Below are positions 12,542 through 24,825 of a DNA stretch of 64,000 nt, piece after piece. The notes beneath the pieces are model-generated. The model saw only the letters and a list, made by a program, of their open reading frames with translations, was not told the origin of the DNA and did no database searches. This DNA comes from Schistocephalus solidus (lineage: Eukaryota; Platyhelminthes; Cestoda; Diphyllobothriidea; Diphyllobothriidae): contig WEDG01005118.1 of the NCBI GenBank assembly GCA_017591395.1, forward strand, positions 1-64,000, written 5' to 3'. Position numbers and translations under genes: made by a program. Every line of letters begins with the position of its first letter. The stretch's first letter is position 1.

Positions 12542-15285
12542 TTAGCCGGCCTCAATGAGGTCACGTATTGTACCTCTCCACGCGTGACGATTCCCGGCAG
12601 CAGACCTGGATATCTCAACCCATTCTTTTCTCCAGGGACGGACGCCGAATACCGAAGGTCCGAGGACTGCCTCCATGTCTTGGCGAACTGTGTCTAGCCA
12701 GGTTTTTAGTTGACCTCCTCTTCGACGCCTCCAAGCGGGCAACGGCGCCGTATCGAGAGCAGTAGAACTCGGCTCATGAGACGGGCGACGGAGGACGTGC
12801 CCAAACCATCTCAATCGTCTTTCTTGGATGACCTGATATATCCTGGCTATATTGTCGCACCGAGTGCGGACTGCCTCGTTTGAGACGTAGTCTGTGTACT
12901 TCACTATAAGGACGGTCCTCAGGCAACGATGGTCAAATACCTCAAGCCTTCGGTCATGTTCTATGCGCACAGTCCAGCTTTCTTAACTGTAGAGGAGGAC
13001 CAACCGGACGGATGAACGGTACACGTGGATCTTCGTGGTGATGGAGGGGTCGTGTCGGGTCCATAGGCACTTCCGAAGGATCGAGAAAACCCGGTGAGCA
13101 GTGCAATTCGCGAGCCAGTGTCGTTCTAACTCTGTCCCTTCGGTAGCATCTTCGCCCCGAGGTATTTGATACGGTCTGCTTCTTCAAGTTGATGGCCATT
13201 AATCCCAAAGAGTGCTTTCTCCTGGTCAGGGATGCAGCTCGAAAACAATATAATCTTCCCAGTGTTTATGGATAGGCCGAATAAAGTAGCGATCTTATTC
13301 ACCCGCGACACCACAGACTGTAGATCATCAAAGCTTGAGGCTAGTAAGGCGATATCGTCAGCGTAGTCGAGGTCGGTCAGGCGGCGTCCGGGTGCAAATT
13401 CCACACCGTCAGAGCTGTGTAGGGCCTTCCCGAGAATCCAGTCAGTGGCGTAGTTGAAAAAAATTGGCGACAGGTATGTAACATTTTCAAACACCAAATC
13501 TAATATAGAAGGGTTGGGAGAGATTATTATGGACGAGGACTCTTGCAGTGGTGGAACGATTGTAGACCTCGATCAAGGCAATGATGTTGGTCGGCACACC
13601 ATCGAGTTCCATTATTCACCACAGGGACTCACGATTGACAACGGTGAAATCAATAAAGCAGACGGCCTTCGGCTGCTGGTAGCCATGGCGGAATTCCAGA
13701 ATTCGCCTCAAAGTGAATATCTGGTCCACGCCCAGCTCGGCATCCGGCTTGGTTGGGCCTTGTCCTAGAGTCACGTACAGACTGAAACCGTCTGAGATGG
13801 ACAATAGTGAAGACCTTCGCAGCAACGTCGAGGAGGCTTATGCCGCGGCAGTTCTCCCACTGTCTTATCTTCCTTCTTGTGTGATTAGTTGCTCAAAGTG
13901 CTCACGCCAACGATCGACCTTTGCCGAGTTGTCAGCAATAAAGCCACCATTTGAAATCGCAAAAAGAGTCACTAAATTTCGAGGGCTTACCAATAACTTA
14001 GCGGATAATTTGGTAGAGTTTGCGAGTCACCAACGTTTGAAGCCTGCTTCATGGACGTTGCTATTTCAGGCCGATATTTCTGCCGGTCATCCCTAGCTGT
14101 CATGTTCCGGAGTTGGCAGAAGGCAGCATGGTTTTGGGATCTGGCTCGAGCCGTCTGGGCAGACGACTGCAGGGTTCGTCTGCTGATCCAGTCACTGCGG
14201 CACCGCTGGGTGAATCCGATAATTTTTTTAGCTGCTTCATAGATGGATGTCTTCAGTGATGATCATTAGTCACTGCCTTCTCTGTCGGCTCCGGTCGTAA
14301 AATTGAACCGCATTTCTGTGTTAAGGGCCTTGGTGGTGCTGGGTTGCCGGATTTTTGTGACATCGAGGCGTCTCGCCCGTGGCATTTTGGGTGCAGATGA
14401 GGGGTGAACTTTCAGGCGTGCGCGAACGAGGACATGGTCAGACCCGTGGGTATTACCAGTTTCGGCAGCACGCATGGATCTGCTATCGTGAACCCAGCTG
14501 CGGAACCTTAAACCAACTAGAAGGTAGTCAATCTGACTCGTGGTATGACCGTTGTTTGAAAACCAAGTCAGCAGATGTTTGTGGCGGTGCTGGAAGCACT
14601 TTGTTCGTGACAAAAGGTCGGTTCTGATCAGTGAAATTCAACATTCTCTCACCATTGTCGCATCGAGAGTCTAGCCTAAACCGGCCAATAAGATGACTGT
14701 TTAACGAGTCCCGGCTTCAGTCCCCGCAAAAATCAACATATCACGGCAAGGGAGTCTTTCCACTTACTCCTGCAGCTGGGAGTAGAAGGCCTCTTTATCG
14801 CGCTGTTCGGCAACTGATGTTGGTGCGTACACGGAGACGACAGAGGTGTTGGTAAAGTAACCCTTCAGTCGCGCGTAAGCCATTCAATAATTGAACGATT
14901 CCCATGTAAGTAGTGCACGGTTTGCGTGTTCCGGGAGGGCAATAGCCACACCGTGTCTACCAGAAAAATCACGAGGACCACTGTGGTACAGGGTGACGTA
15001 GGAGTTGACTCCTGCGATCTTTATTTCTCTTGCACCTGAGTCGGGGATTTGGACTTCAGACGGGAAGCAGACATTCACCTGGTACTGATGAATACTGCGT
15101 GGTGTCAGAATTTGGGTACCTGGGTCCAGAAAAGTTAACACATTCCAGCATCCAATACCAAGAGTCTTTTCCCGGTTGAGTAGTCCAGCTATTATACTAT
15201 TCGCCCGCACAACTGGACCAGGGTTGCGGAGTGCCGCGGTTCCCACGGACGCCGTAGCATGGATCGTAGTACTGTAATCAGACAT
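12542..15285 (-). pseudogene. RTE-like LINE (endonuclease and reverse transcriptase), broken
   Basis: Read on the minus strand, the order is as expected for a non-LTR element. The endonuclease begins at 15285 with GIGCWNVLTFLDPGTQ and GRHGVAIALPEHA. Endonuclease C-terminal motifs SQIDYLLV and HGSDHVLVRARL lie in 14266-14613. A reverse-transcriptase segment with LRRILEFRHGYQQPKAVCFIDF is at 13616-13825. The palm LTDLDYADDIALLASS, with both aspartates kept, is at 13126-13497, and a C-terminal block with LRWFGHVLRR is at 12542-12970. Several frameshifts, stops and gaps separate these, including a deletion next to the palm D motif. A basic 85-codon ORF at 15422-15679 may be the 5' end. RTE-like is assigned from motif style only. 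Confidence 0.8.
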
Positions 15286-15798
15286 TATTCATGAGGTTTT
15301 TGGGGGATTTTGAATACAGGCGGGTCCCAAACAGCTGCTCGAATTATACGTTTGAGGTTGTCTCCTCTAGCGCTTTGACTCAAGAACCTAACCACAAGGC
15401 AACCGCGGCAAGCAAACTTATTTAATGGCGGTTCACGGTCGCCATGTCGCAGTGCCGTCGTAGAGATTTGCGGAATTTTATAAGGCAGTCGGCGTGCCAG
15501 ACCTCAGCCCTCCGCGCCCTGGTAGCACTGTCGCTGCTGGTCCGCGACTGCTTATTCGTCGGACCCGTGAGTCTGCTTATTTCGCAGCCAACCTTCACTG
15601 AAGGCCGTTGCATTATGAGCCACCTGTGGACACGCCGGGTAGCCAGCAGATGGGCTAACGAGTAACCCGTTTTCCACATGAACTGTTAATCGAGATTTTG
15701 AAATGGGTTTTGGTTTCGAGAAGATCACTGAAGTATGGTTGTTATATTACCTATGGTACAGCATGGGCGGGTTCTTTTCGGCCGTCTGGACAAAAAAT

Positions 15799-16310
15799 GA
15801 ATATTTAAGTAGTATGCATTGTCTCATTGATTTTCAATGTTTTCATAAATTCAAGTAAATTTATAATAAAATATACATGAAAGTATTCTTTCTTGGACTC
15901 ATTTTGTAGCGAAATACACTGTCCTTAAATTTTATCCTTGAAGAAAGGTTATATTTTGGTTTTTTAAATTTTATTTATTATTATTTATTTAAGTTAAGTT
16001 ATTAAAGCATGGCATTGATCCATTTATTAATACTGCTCATTAAGTATACAACATGGTACACCCATTTCTAATGGTTTATGAGCTCTACATAGCCTCTCTC
16101 TAATAGACTAAGGACATGTAAGTAAGGACATGTTTGATTTTCGGTAGATTAAACCTATACAGCATGAAGTTTGAAACTCTAAGTGCATGTATAACCCTTT
16201 ACCAAACAAGTTCAAGAAAGAATATTTTCGTGCATATTTTATTTACGGTATGTTTGGCTTTATGAGAGCATTGAAAATCAATGGGACCGACACATTCTAA
16301 TTAAGAATTC
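15799..16310. mobile_element. MITE-like element with long terminal inverted repeats
   Basis: The left end, starting GAATATTTAAGTAG at 15799, is matched in inverse orientation at 16205-16310, which ends in TTAAGAATTC. The best shared blocks are CATTGATTTTCAATG (right arm CATTGAAAATCAATG) and AATATTCTTTCTTG. The arms are about 105 bp and the AT-rich interior about 300 bp, with no coding capacity. It could be a foldback or MITE-type non-autonomous DNA transposon. I could not define a target-site duplication. Confidence 0.6.
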
Positions 16311-16769
16311 ACTTGCAGGCAACCGAAAGTAAACTCGTTCAAAAGCGGGAATCCGGGTGTGAGTGAAATATCTTGGGGTAAGGCTGCACGATAATTACTT
16401 TGACAGCCCAATTCAAGTAATCTTTTCGAAAATAAAACACTTTAGAATTTCGGTTGGCATTTTATGATATATCCAGTCCACCAAAGAGCCCTATCTCCTC
16501 TCAACTAACCACCGGAAAGCACTGTTGTGTGGCTGTTTTGTGTTTTATTTCCTACCTGTTTGGGATGTCAACTCGATCAATAATCCTGAATGGTTGGGTT
16601 TCCCGGGCCTTTAACTTTCCTACAGGCGTTATGTTATCATTACCAGCTAGTAAACAATGACAGAACACGAGGCTGGTAGTCTTGGAAATTCCAAAATCTG
16701 AACTCACCTTGGTGATACTAAGGCAGGTCTGAATTAGCCGAATGGGGGACTGACTAATGTAATACTGAT

Positions 16770-17872
16770 CGGTCATGCCTCGACGGTCCTCGGTTTTGTT
16801 CACTTCGCCGCTGCGTTCGATTCCGTTCATTATGGGTTTCTGTGGCGCAAGATGGTGTACCGTTAAAAATACTCGCCATGATCAAGGCTCCATAACAATC
16901 TCCAAGCTGTTCGACACGGGATCTGACGTTCGAAAAAGTGGCATCTTGTCGCCCATTCTGTCCAACTACGTTATTGCCCGGATTCTCAATAAGACCCCAT
17001 GTGAAGATGATGGCGTTGATTTGCACCCGGACGCCGACTGACCATTCTCGACTACGCCGGGCATATCTCCTTGTTAGCTTCGAGCTTTGGTGGTCTGCAG
17101 TCCATGGCGTCACGGTTGAGTGAGGTCGCTAAATCGGTCGGTTTATCCATAAACGCTGGGAAGACCATATTGTCTTCGAACTGCCAGACGAAGGCACCTC
17201 TCGAGATTGATGGCTGTCAACTTTAAGAAGAAAACGGTTTGAAAAATACCTCGGAGCGAGGCTGCTGCGGAAGGGCCGGAGTTAGGACGACATTACCCCT
17301 GATTCGATGCTGCTAGTCGGGTTTTCTGATGCCTTAAAAAAAGCCTATGGATCCGACACAACATATCCATCGCCACGAAACTTCGCGTGTACCATGCATC
17401 TGCCCAGTCAGTCATTCTCTATGCCTATGAATGCTGGGTTGTGAACGTAGATGAGCGAAAACTGGAGGTATTTGATAACTACTACTTGAGTACCAGCCTT
17501 CGAGTGAAGTGCACCGACTTCTTATCAAATGACACAGTCCACACTCACTGGGACAAAATCACAAGAAATCCAAGAAAGACGAGTGAGGTGGTTTAGGCAG
17601 GTCCTTCGTCGTCTACCTCCCGAGCTTAATTCTGCTGCCCTCGATTCGTCACCGTTACCCACTTGGAGGCCTCGAAGAGGGAGGTCAACTTAAAAACTGG
17701 CTCGACACAGTTCGTCTATACATGGAAGTGGTTCTTGGGCCTTCGGTATTCAGTGTCCGCAGCTGGAGAAAAGAATGGGTTGAACTAGCCAAATCTGCTG
17801 CCACAGATCGCCACGCGTGGAGAGGTGCAGTCTGGGACATCGTCGAGGCTGGACGTGCCAAGTACGCCTAAT
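16770..17872 (+). pseudogene. RTE-like LINE 3' half, catalytically dead
   Basis: This is a second fragment of the element type seen at 12542-15285, now on the + strand. Recognisable pieces are GILSPILSNYVIARIL (normally SPxLFNYxIDWIL) near 16950, then in another frame LDYAGHISLLASS near 17050 where the YADD palm should be. It continues with GLSINAGKTIL, then YECWVVNVDERKLEVFD (from 17387) and a shifted C-terminal block with RWFRQVLRR to about 17872. The catalytic aspartates are replaced by Gly-His. Endonuclease and finger domains are missing, so it is a 5'-truncated insertion. Confidence 0.75.
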
Positions 17873-18389
17873 TACAAGACGGAGCTTTTAATCGGTGATG
17901 AAGTTCAGGCTGCGGATACTGTAGTGGTTTTTTTCACTTCTTCAACCTTGCCTTACCGGTAACGAAGAACCTTGCTTTGTATCAGCTACGTGTTTGACCA
18001 ACGGAGTAGTACTAAACTTTCGCAAACACTAATAGGGGATTGCTCCGCTTAGGTCTATGCGACTTGGCCTGTCATTTCTGCACACTGGTGCTAACTTTTT
18101 AGCCACGTGCGATATTCCCTCGAAGAAAGGATCGCCACCTAGTTAACGTCTGAGCCTCGATTTACTCATTTTTGGTCAGTACAGTGTTAAGGAATGGTCT
18201 ACACAGCGAGTTCAACTGCTAATTTCTGCATTTTCGGAGCATTTGCGCAAGTTTTCATGGAATTTCTTGAATTGCGGGATAGGTTGTATGCATTTAGGGC
18301 AGAAGTATCATTCAAATTGTTCAGAGAATTAGAGGATAAGTTTACCTGCTCTCCAAGAATCAAAGAGTCAAAAATTGACATCTAGTGGG

Positions 18390-19690
18390 GGAGCCAGTTC
18401 CAGTCTTAGCTTCTGTATTTCAGTCTCTTCACACGTAAGGTAGCGTGCTAGAAATGGCAAAACATAGCGCTGATATGCCGATGTACAGTAAGCTACATGA
18501 TGGAAGCCTCGACGCATCGGACGGGAAAACTTCACGGCAATCAACTCAGAGTGGAGGGGATGGGTAACATCATCAAATTTGTTTGACTGCTGTTAAGTGC
18601 CGTTTTTTTATCAACTCCACTAAAACATTATTAAAACCACCAGCAGCAGAAGAGAGCATCCGGAGGATACGTTTTAAAATCAACAAATCCTTTTTAAGCA
18701 ATGCTGGAAAAATTCACGGAAGAACAATAAAGGATGAGGGGCAGAATACATGCCTCTATAAATCGCCCCAATAAGGGCTTGAAGTGTGTGATAGGACCGT
18801 AAAAGACGGATATAGTATAGAAGTTATCGAATTTTTTTCGTAAAAAGAGTATCACTATGTTGGGAGAATGAAAGATTGGATGTCGGAGTAACGCCAAGGT
18901 ACCGGAAAGAGGATAACTGGTTGGGAAGGACGGCTGAGGATTCAGAACTAGGGGAGGGTCGCAGGTGAAAAACACGTCGGACAGATTTCTCATGGTTGAG
19001 TTGAAGACCATTATCTGACGACCAAGCTGAGACATGATCCAGGCCATCCTTCAGAGACTGGAGATGTGTCTGATTTTTAAGAGGATGACCAAAAACCATG
19101 TCGTTGGCATATTTGATGTACAGACAGTCGTTTACTGATGTCAAATCGTCAGTATGGAGGGAGAAGAGGTGAGGGGATAAGATGGCGTCTTGAAGAACAC
19201 CGCAGTTGTTTGGAAGGCCAGTAGATTTCCACTTTCTGGATTTTACGAATTGAGTGCGGGAAGTAAAATTAGTCTTCGAGCCAAGAGATAATCCAGCCGG
19301 GAGAGCCACACGCGGATGCTTTATTAAGGAGCAGGTGGTGCGGGATGGTGTTGAAGGCAGATGAGTAGTCAAGAAATGCGCACGCGTACGCACGGCAGCC
19401 CTAATCTAAATCTCGTACAGCCTAATGTACCACAAAGGCAACGGCGCCAAGGGTACTACGCCGGGCCTTATATGCAAATTGTAATGGGTTGGAGGAATTG
19501 GAGGAAAATTGCTTTATTGTATCGAGGGCGACTTGCTCAGCAAGCTTCAGTAAAGCGGAAGAGCAGGCGATTGGACGGAAAGACTTAGGACTAAAATTAG
19601 CGGACTTTTTAGGTATAAGAGTGATTCTTACTGGTTCTGCTCCTTTAGAAACTGTTTTTTTTCAGGACTGACTAGAGTATAGCAGGATAA
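18390..19690 (-). pseudogene. LINE reverse transcriptase, CR1/Rex-like, broken
   Basis: Read from 19690 downward, the minus strand gives ALDTIKQFSSNSSNPLQFAYKARR (split here by one frame change), then a long open segment 18824-19393 with GVLQDAILSPHLFSLHTDDL and the palm YIKYANDMVFGHP. SWSSDNGLQLNHEKS-like and FRYLGVTPTSNLSFS blocks follow. Out of frame come GRFIEACILPLILYCS, then LLILKRILRM, HPLHSELIAVKFSRPMRRGF and AYQRYVLPFLARYLT near 18400. The palm reads YAND, not YADD, so one metal-binding aspartate is lost. The order and the C-terminal HPLHSEL region fit a LINE. The clade is uncertain. Confidence 0.75.
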
Positions 19691-22299
19691 TTTCCCATCC
19701 TCCCAATTACTCCTAGCTTATCCAACGGTCTAAGGACTAGAAGAGCCTGAAGTTTCAGGGAACATTAACTCAGTTAAATAAGTCTACTTAAATAAAATAT
19801 AGTAGGCGGGTTTTCTGTCTAAGTGTGGCCGTGTGGTCAGTTTAGTTTGCTGGGACTATAGTCCTCTCCCACAAGATATGGGAAGCTTTTTTGGCTTGTT
19901 TCGAGAAGAATAAAAAACATGCACTAGAATGTGAGCTTTCTGCTTAAAAGGCATTCTCATGCGGCTGCAGCAACCTTAAACACCCACCCACTAATTACTC
20001 TCTGTTGTTGATTACGAAATCAGTGCTCTGTTTCTCGGCGAGGAAAGCCCGTGCTGCGCACTAACTCTAACGACTAACTACTAGATATAAGGTTTCTCAC
20101 TGAGCTTAAAAGAGCAGCGCCATTCCTGTTGGGTTTAAGGGATGCCAGTGGATTAACTAAATCGACCGTCTGCGCTGCAACAGGAGCTAGGAAGTTACTG
20201 GGAGCATTTTAAACATGCTAGGCACATTTAGCCTTCTACGGTACCCCCAATAAGAAGTTTTCCAGCAAAACAGAATGAGAAGTTGGAGGGTCTCTTAAAG
20301 CAGACTGAAAAAGACCTTGTAGAGCCAGAAAACTTTAATGCGTAATCGAAGCGAGCCGTTAAATCCGGACTTGGTGTTCCAACTCCAGGTGTCCTATTTT
20401 CAAACGCTTGCGTGGATTCGGAGCCATGTCAATTACCAGCATTCTGTATTTATGCCATTTTTAGGTCTTGCAGACTAATTAAAAGTTTCATTTGGTGTTC
20501 CAGGGACCGGAGTATATCGATCAATTTATCATGCGTTTTCGAGAAAATCCAAATGTGGACCACTGGACGGTAATCCAACGGATTAGCCCTTTTACTCCGT
20601 CTCCTAGTGAACAGCTTTGACTGTCACTTGCATCTCTTGCAAAGTCAACTTAGCAAACATATGTTTTCGGTTATTTATCATCGCACGTATTCTTCAAGAA
20701 CTCTTCCCACCTACGCTTACGATGTGCACTTACTCATTCATTTACTCCTGAGGAGCAGAAAACACTGGTCACACTATGAAGGACCTAAGAAAAAGATGCT
20801 CGAACACACCAACCTGCTGTCAAAAGACACAAGTACAGGCGTCCTATCTTCCATGGCCAATGCCGATTGAGGTGATGATCGGATACCCTTCCACCCACCA
20901 GACCGATTTTGCTTCGCATTCTCGTACATCTAACTGACACTAATAACCGAGTCGATCTTAAAGAAACTTTTCGAGGTGTCTACCGGACACCAGCCAACTT
21001 ATGCCAACGGGTGCTAGCAACAGCTGAGGCAGGGGCTATATGGTTAGCGAGTTCAACTCTGTGCTATCAGAAGACGCTAGTACAGGTACTCTATCTTCCA
21101 TGGCTGACGCCAATTTCAAGTGATGATTGGATGCCGTTCCAACCCCCTGATGATAGTGGTTCACTCCACGTACTTGACTTTGGTGTTCACCAGGAGGTAG
21201 TCGTGAAGACGGAGCCATGAGCATTGGAACAAGAATGTTATATGACTGAAGTTTCGGTTTCTCACTTCAACACCTCATCAGAGACCGTCTCTTCTTATGG
21301 GTTCGAGTGAGAATCCAACACTTCAAGCTAATACTGCTTTTATTCCGGTATTTCCTCGGAGAATAGGAACCCAAGGCGAACGGCAATTAAAAAATACCCA
21401 AACTCACGTAATGCTTTTAATTTATCCTTGAGATTTTTGCAACCTGTATCCAACTCAGTATGATGGTTACTGCAGGATGTATTGAGAGCGCTCCCACGGA
21501 TACGCGAGAAATTTTAAGGTTAAATTTTGAGGGGCAGAAACCAACAGCACCAAGCGGATGTAGGCCCAGCATCCAGGGTGGGCGTGACTACTGGGCACCG
21601 GGGGCTCTTGAGTGCAAATTTTGGACAGCGATAAATTTTCCCGATCGGAATCGCCTTTATGTCCCCCTCCCCATCCGCAGTACACGGAAATATGAACACC
21701 CCCCTCCGCAAAAGCTAAAAATCCCCTCGTCATAACCGTAAAACCGTTACCCTAATCTTAGCCTATCCCTAACGTTAACCAAACTTTACTTAAACTGTAG
21801 TCACCTGACTCCGTGCGCCTTCCGCAGACTCCGTTAATTTCTTCGCTCGTCCGCAACACTGATAATATTAATATGATCACCCTTCCCCTGTTAGCAGAGT
21901 CTCTATGCCCTATTTTCTCAGTAAAATTTACACAATAGATCTCTGCTTGAGAAAATGTTTCAGTGGGTTAATTTTTAACAGGCGACGACTTCTTTTTCTT
22001 CCTAACCCTAGGTCTAAATGCAATAAAAGTTAACGAGTGAATCGGTGTACAATCCCACTGGAGTATGATTATCGCCTAGGTTACATTTAGTGATCTGTAC
22101 TGAAGCGTAATCCCCTCGCAGGGTTAAAAAATAGAGCATTCACGAGTTAGTATGGTGAAAGGGTACTGGAGCTTTACGGAGAAATGCTGCCCTTCATTTT
22201 GTGCTCTTTTACCGACAGCCCGAGAACTTCTATAGTTTCATCAATGCGTTTTTGTTAAGTTGTCGTTTCCGGGCCTGCGAGGAAGACAACGTACCACCC
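19691..22299. other. no gene recognised; contains a short duplicated block
   Basis: Short ORFs only. A block around 20822-20905 (AGTACAGGCGTCCTATCTTC) recurs at about 21066-21150 (AGTACAGGTACTCTATCTTC), a direct duplication some 245 bp apart. It gives the ORFs at 20607 and 20909 a false look of relatedness. Confidence 0.4.
21231..21298 (-). ncRNA. hammerhead-ribozyme-like motif (relic)
   Basis: The minus strand contains an intact core: CTGATGA (21275-21281), a stem II of GGTGTT with GAAACC (5 of 6 pairs), GAAA, then ACT and AGT able to pair as stem III, and the cleavage triplet GTC. Stem I is weak next to the core, but AAGAA and TTCTT pair further out across an internal loop. It is isolated, so it may be a relic of a ribozyme-bearing retroelement. 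Confidence 0.4.
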
Positions 22300-22480
22300 C
22301 TACCGACCGAGAAATAGGATAAAAGGGAGAGTGGATTGACAATGGAGGCCGGAGTAGCCATTCCTGTCATATAAGCCGTTGTCAGTCAGCCCTATATAAC
22401 CCTAGGGTTCTGGAATCCTTGGTTTGGAATCCGTGTTTTGTGGTCATTGAGCTTGAAGTATGAGTATGTTCTACCATTCA
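22300..22480 (-). repeat. degraded tRNA-headed repeat copy
   Basis: GGAGTAGCCATTCC and ATAAGCCGTTGTCAGTCAGC match, in reverse orientation, the body of the 305-bp unit found in arrays at 25-28 kb and 44-45 kb. The hammerhead core is lost (CTGACAA in place of CTGATGA). Confidence 0.45.
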
Positions 22481-23029
22481 GCCAAAGACACGCCGTCATA
22501 TCGGGTGCGATAGGGCATTTCACCTTTATTGGAGTGCATTCACCGGTCTGAAGATAGAGCATGCTCGTCCCATTGTGGCTTGGGACTCAACTTTCATGAA
22601 AAAAATTGCGTAGAAAGCCTTACGACTCATACATTGCTACCTCCTGTCTGGTAGACTTCAAAGTGATGACTTTTAGCATGTCCTGCTAGTTTCAACTTGT
22701 TTATATTAAGGAAATGTGCTGACTGTCATAGAGGCAAAGTATCTAGGGTCAATCTCACTATCGCTGCTCTTTCTCTCTCGTGCACATACCATGCAGGTGG
22801 TAGGACCAAGGGACAGCATGCATGCAGAAGATGAGACTGGCAACGGAACGCAATCGCCCGTTTTCACCGAAATGCGAACCTCTACATGTCCTCCTCTTCC
22901 TCCTCCTTCTACCACTCCTCAGAGAAGCTGGACGATGAAGCAATCGGGTGGCTTGAGCATTTAGTTCTTGGGGATTATTCTGCTGTTTTAAAGGAGTTTC
23001 GTGACAGTACCACATGTTTTCTAGGCTCA

Positions 23030-23165
23030 ATTGCTTAATAGTTTGACTTCTAATCAGCAGATTGCAGATGCGAGGCTCCAGTGATCTACCACCTGCGGTT
23101 GGGTTCGGTTGACTGGTGACGGCTAATGAGCCCGAAAAGTCAATTCCGTGCCTTTTTAAAATTGA
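23030..23165 (+). repeat. solitary tRNA-headed repeat relic
   Basis: GACGGCTAATGAGCCCGAAA at about 23116 is a variant of the hammerhead segment of the 305-bp repeat, preceded by a decayed head. The core reads CTGGTGA, so the ribozyme is probably inactive. Confidence 0.45.
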
Positions 23166-23484
23166 TCTTTCCTAGAATATAAACTTTACGCCCATTTGCT
23201 TTCTGCTATTATTATTTTAGATCTGTAATCCTGCAGCAATTAGGAGATTAAGGAACATATGCGTAAGCTCCCTTCGAATAGTTGCTTTTCCTTCTGTTAT
23301 TTTGTTTTAAAACGCAGCAGAAAGCCACGTCTACCTAAATAAAGTCAGTAGATAGCTTTTAAATAGTAAATATATTTGGGTTACCTAGCCTATCCTCACT
23401 AAGATGATAACATGCCCAAGGTTTCTGGACATTTGCTGTACCTCATCCCGCGTGCTCTCTGTCCGCATGAACTTTCAGTCTGAT

Positions 23485-23501
23485 GGGGGGGGGGGGGGGG
23501 G
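23485..23501 (+). repeat. 17-nt poly-G run
   Basis: Seventeen consecutive G residues, then CGGGTGG. This is a G-quadruplex-capable tract, and a place where the assembled length may be wrong. Confidence 0.9.
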
Positions 23502-24825
23502 CGGGTGGCGTAATCAACAGGTCGGGCACTTGTATAAGAGTTAGACTGTGCAAATACTGTCTCTCCCCTCGTTTCGGGTGAATGCGTGCGCTAGCGTGAA
23601 CTCCTTGTCGCAGCTAAGGTACTGAAGAGAAATAATAGTAATAGCCAAACATAAACAGCTGGAATGGTTTATTCGCCGTCATCAGTTGGTCATAAAGCAA
23701 ACCCTGCATAAACGAATGCCACTTAAAAGTTCCAACAGTCAGGAAGCCATGGCGAACGACACCCAAGTGACACAACGAAATCGTTTTTTCTTAGGAAAAT
23801 GAAGATTTGTCGCTGCAACTTAGACGATAATGAAACCTTAGTCCCTGCAACCTTAAGGCCCGCAACCAAATAGGAAAGGAAGAGAGAGAGAGACCAGGCT
23901 GGACGAGAGCCCTTGTCCGGCGCCGCAAGAACAGGTGTCCCGGGGGAGCCTTCACAGCGCCTTGTACAATGGCGTCTGCGTCCGCCTTGACATCGATTGG
24001 CCCGCTTGGATAGCCGTGACTGATCGACAACCAAACTGCCAATGGTGCACGCTTGCAGGTACACTTGAGGGCGCTCTAAGTAGGGCTGTCGACAACACGA
24101 AGGTTTCCAAACCAGAAGTCATGCAAGCCAGATAAGGTAGGACGAATTTTTGCTGAGACGAAGAGCTAACAAGGGGCCCTGCAGGTAGTTGCCGCTCACA
24201 CTCTCTTCAGGCCAATTATTGTTTGTGTGTCCGCTGCAGAGATTGCTTAGTCGCCTGTGACCAATCAACGAAATGGCGCAATTTGATTGGTTTTGAGCAC
24301 CCACAAGACTGATTTCAAAACTCGAGCGGTCCCGGCAGGAGCGTAAGACGGGCTGCGTGAGTCAGCGTCTGCGTCGGCCATCACGTGAGTCTACTGTCTC
24401 GACCAGGAGCGGAGGGCTAAGCGGCGCTTGTGGGAGCAGACTGCCACAGGGCCACTACAGAATAACAGGAAGAAGGAAGCAGATGAGTGAAGCATCAAAG
24501 AGCAGATAATTGACTTTCTAGTCTTCCGGTGATAGATAATGCGAGCGCGCAACCACTTACTGCTTTGCCGGTGCTAACGAAGGGACAATACTGGCCCCGT
24601 CTGACTTTGCTGGAATACACAAGGGAGGGAAACAACATCTTCTCAGCGTAAGGTATCTTCACTGCTAAAGGTACAGAATCTGAGAGCCCAAGCCACTGAT
24701 AGCCAGTTGGATGCAGTCATGGGGATGACTGAGATGCGCCAGAACTACACATTCACACCGATACCTTTTAGCCTTATATTATCTCGTCAATGGGTTGATG
24801 CTTACTGGGGCAATTCACCTGAGGA
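23502..24825. other. no gene recognised
   Basis: Moderately GC-rich non-coding sequence with no long ORF. The ORFs at 23723-24064 and 23791-24042 overlap in different frames without a recognisable motif. Confidence 0.4.

Noticed and set aside
20607..21220. Pair of related small proteins
   Set aside because: The similarity comes from a DNA duplication about 245 bp apart in different frames, not from conserved coding sequence.
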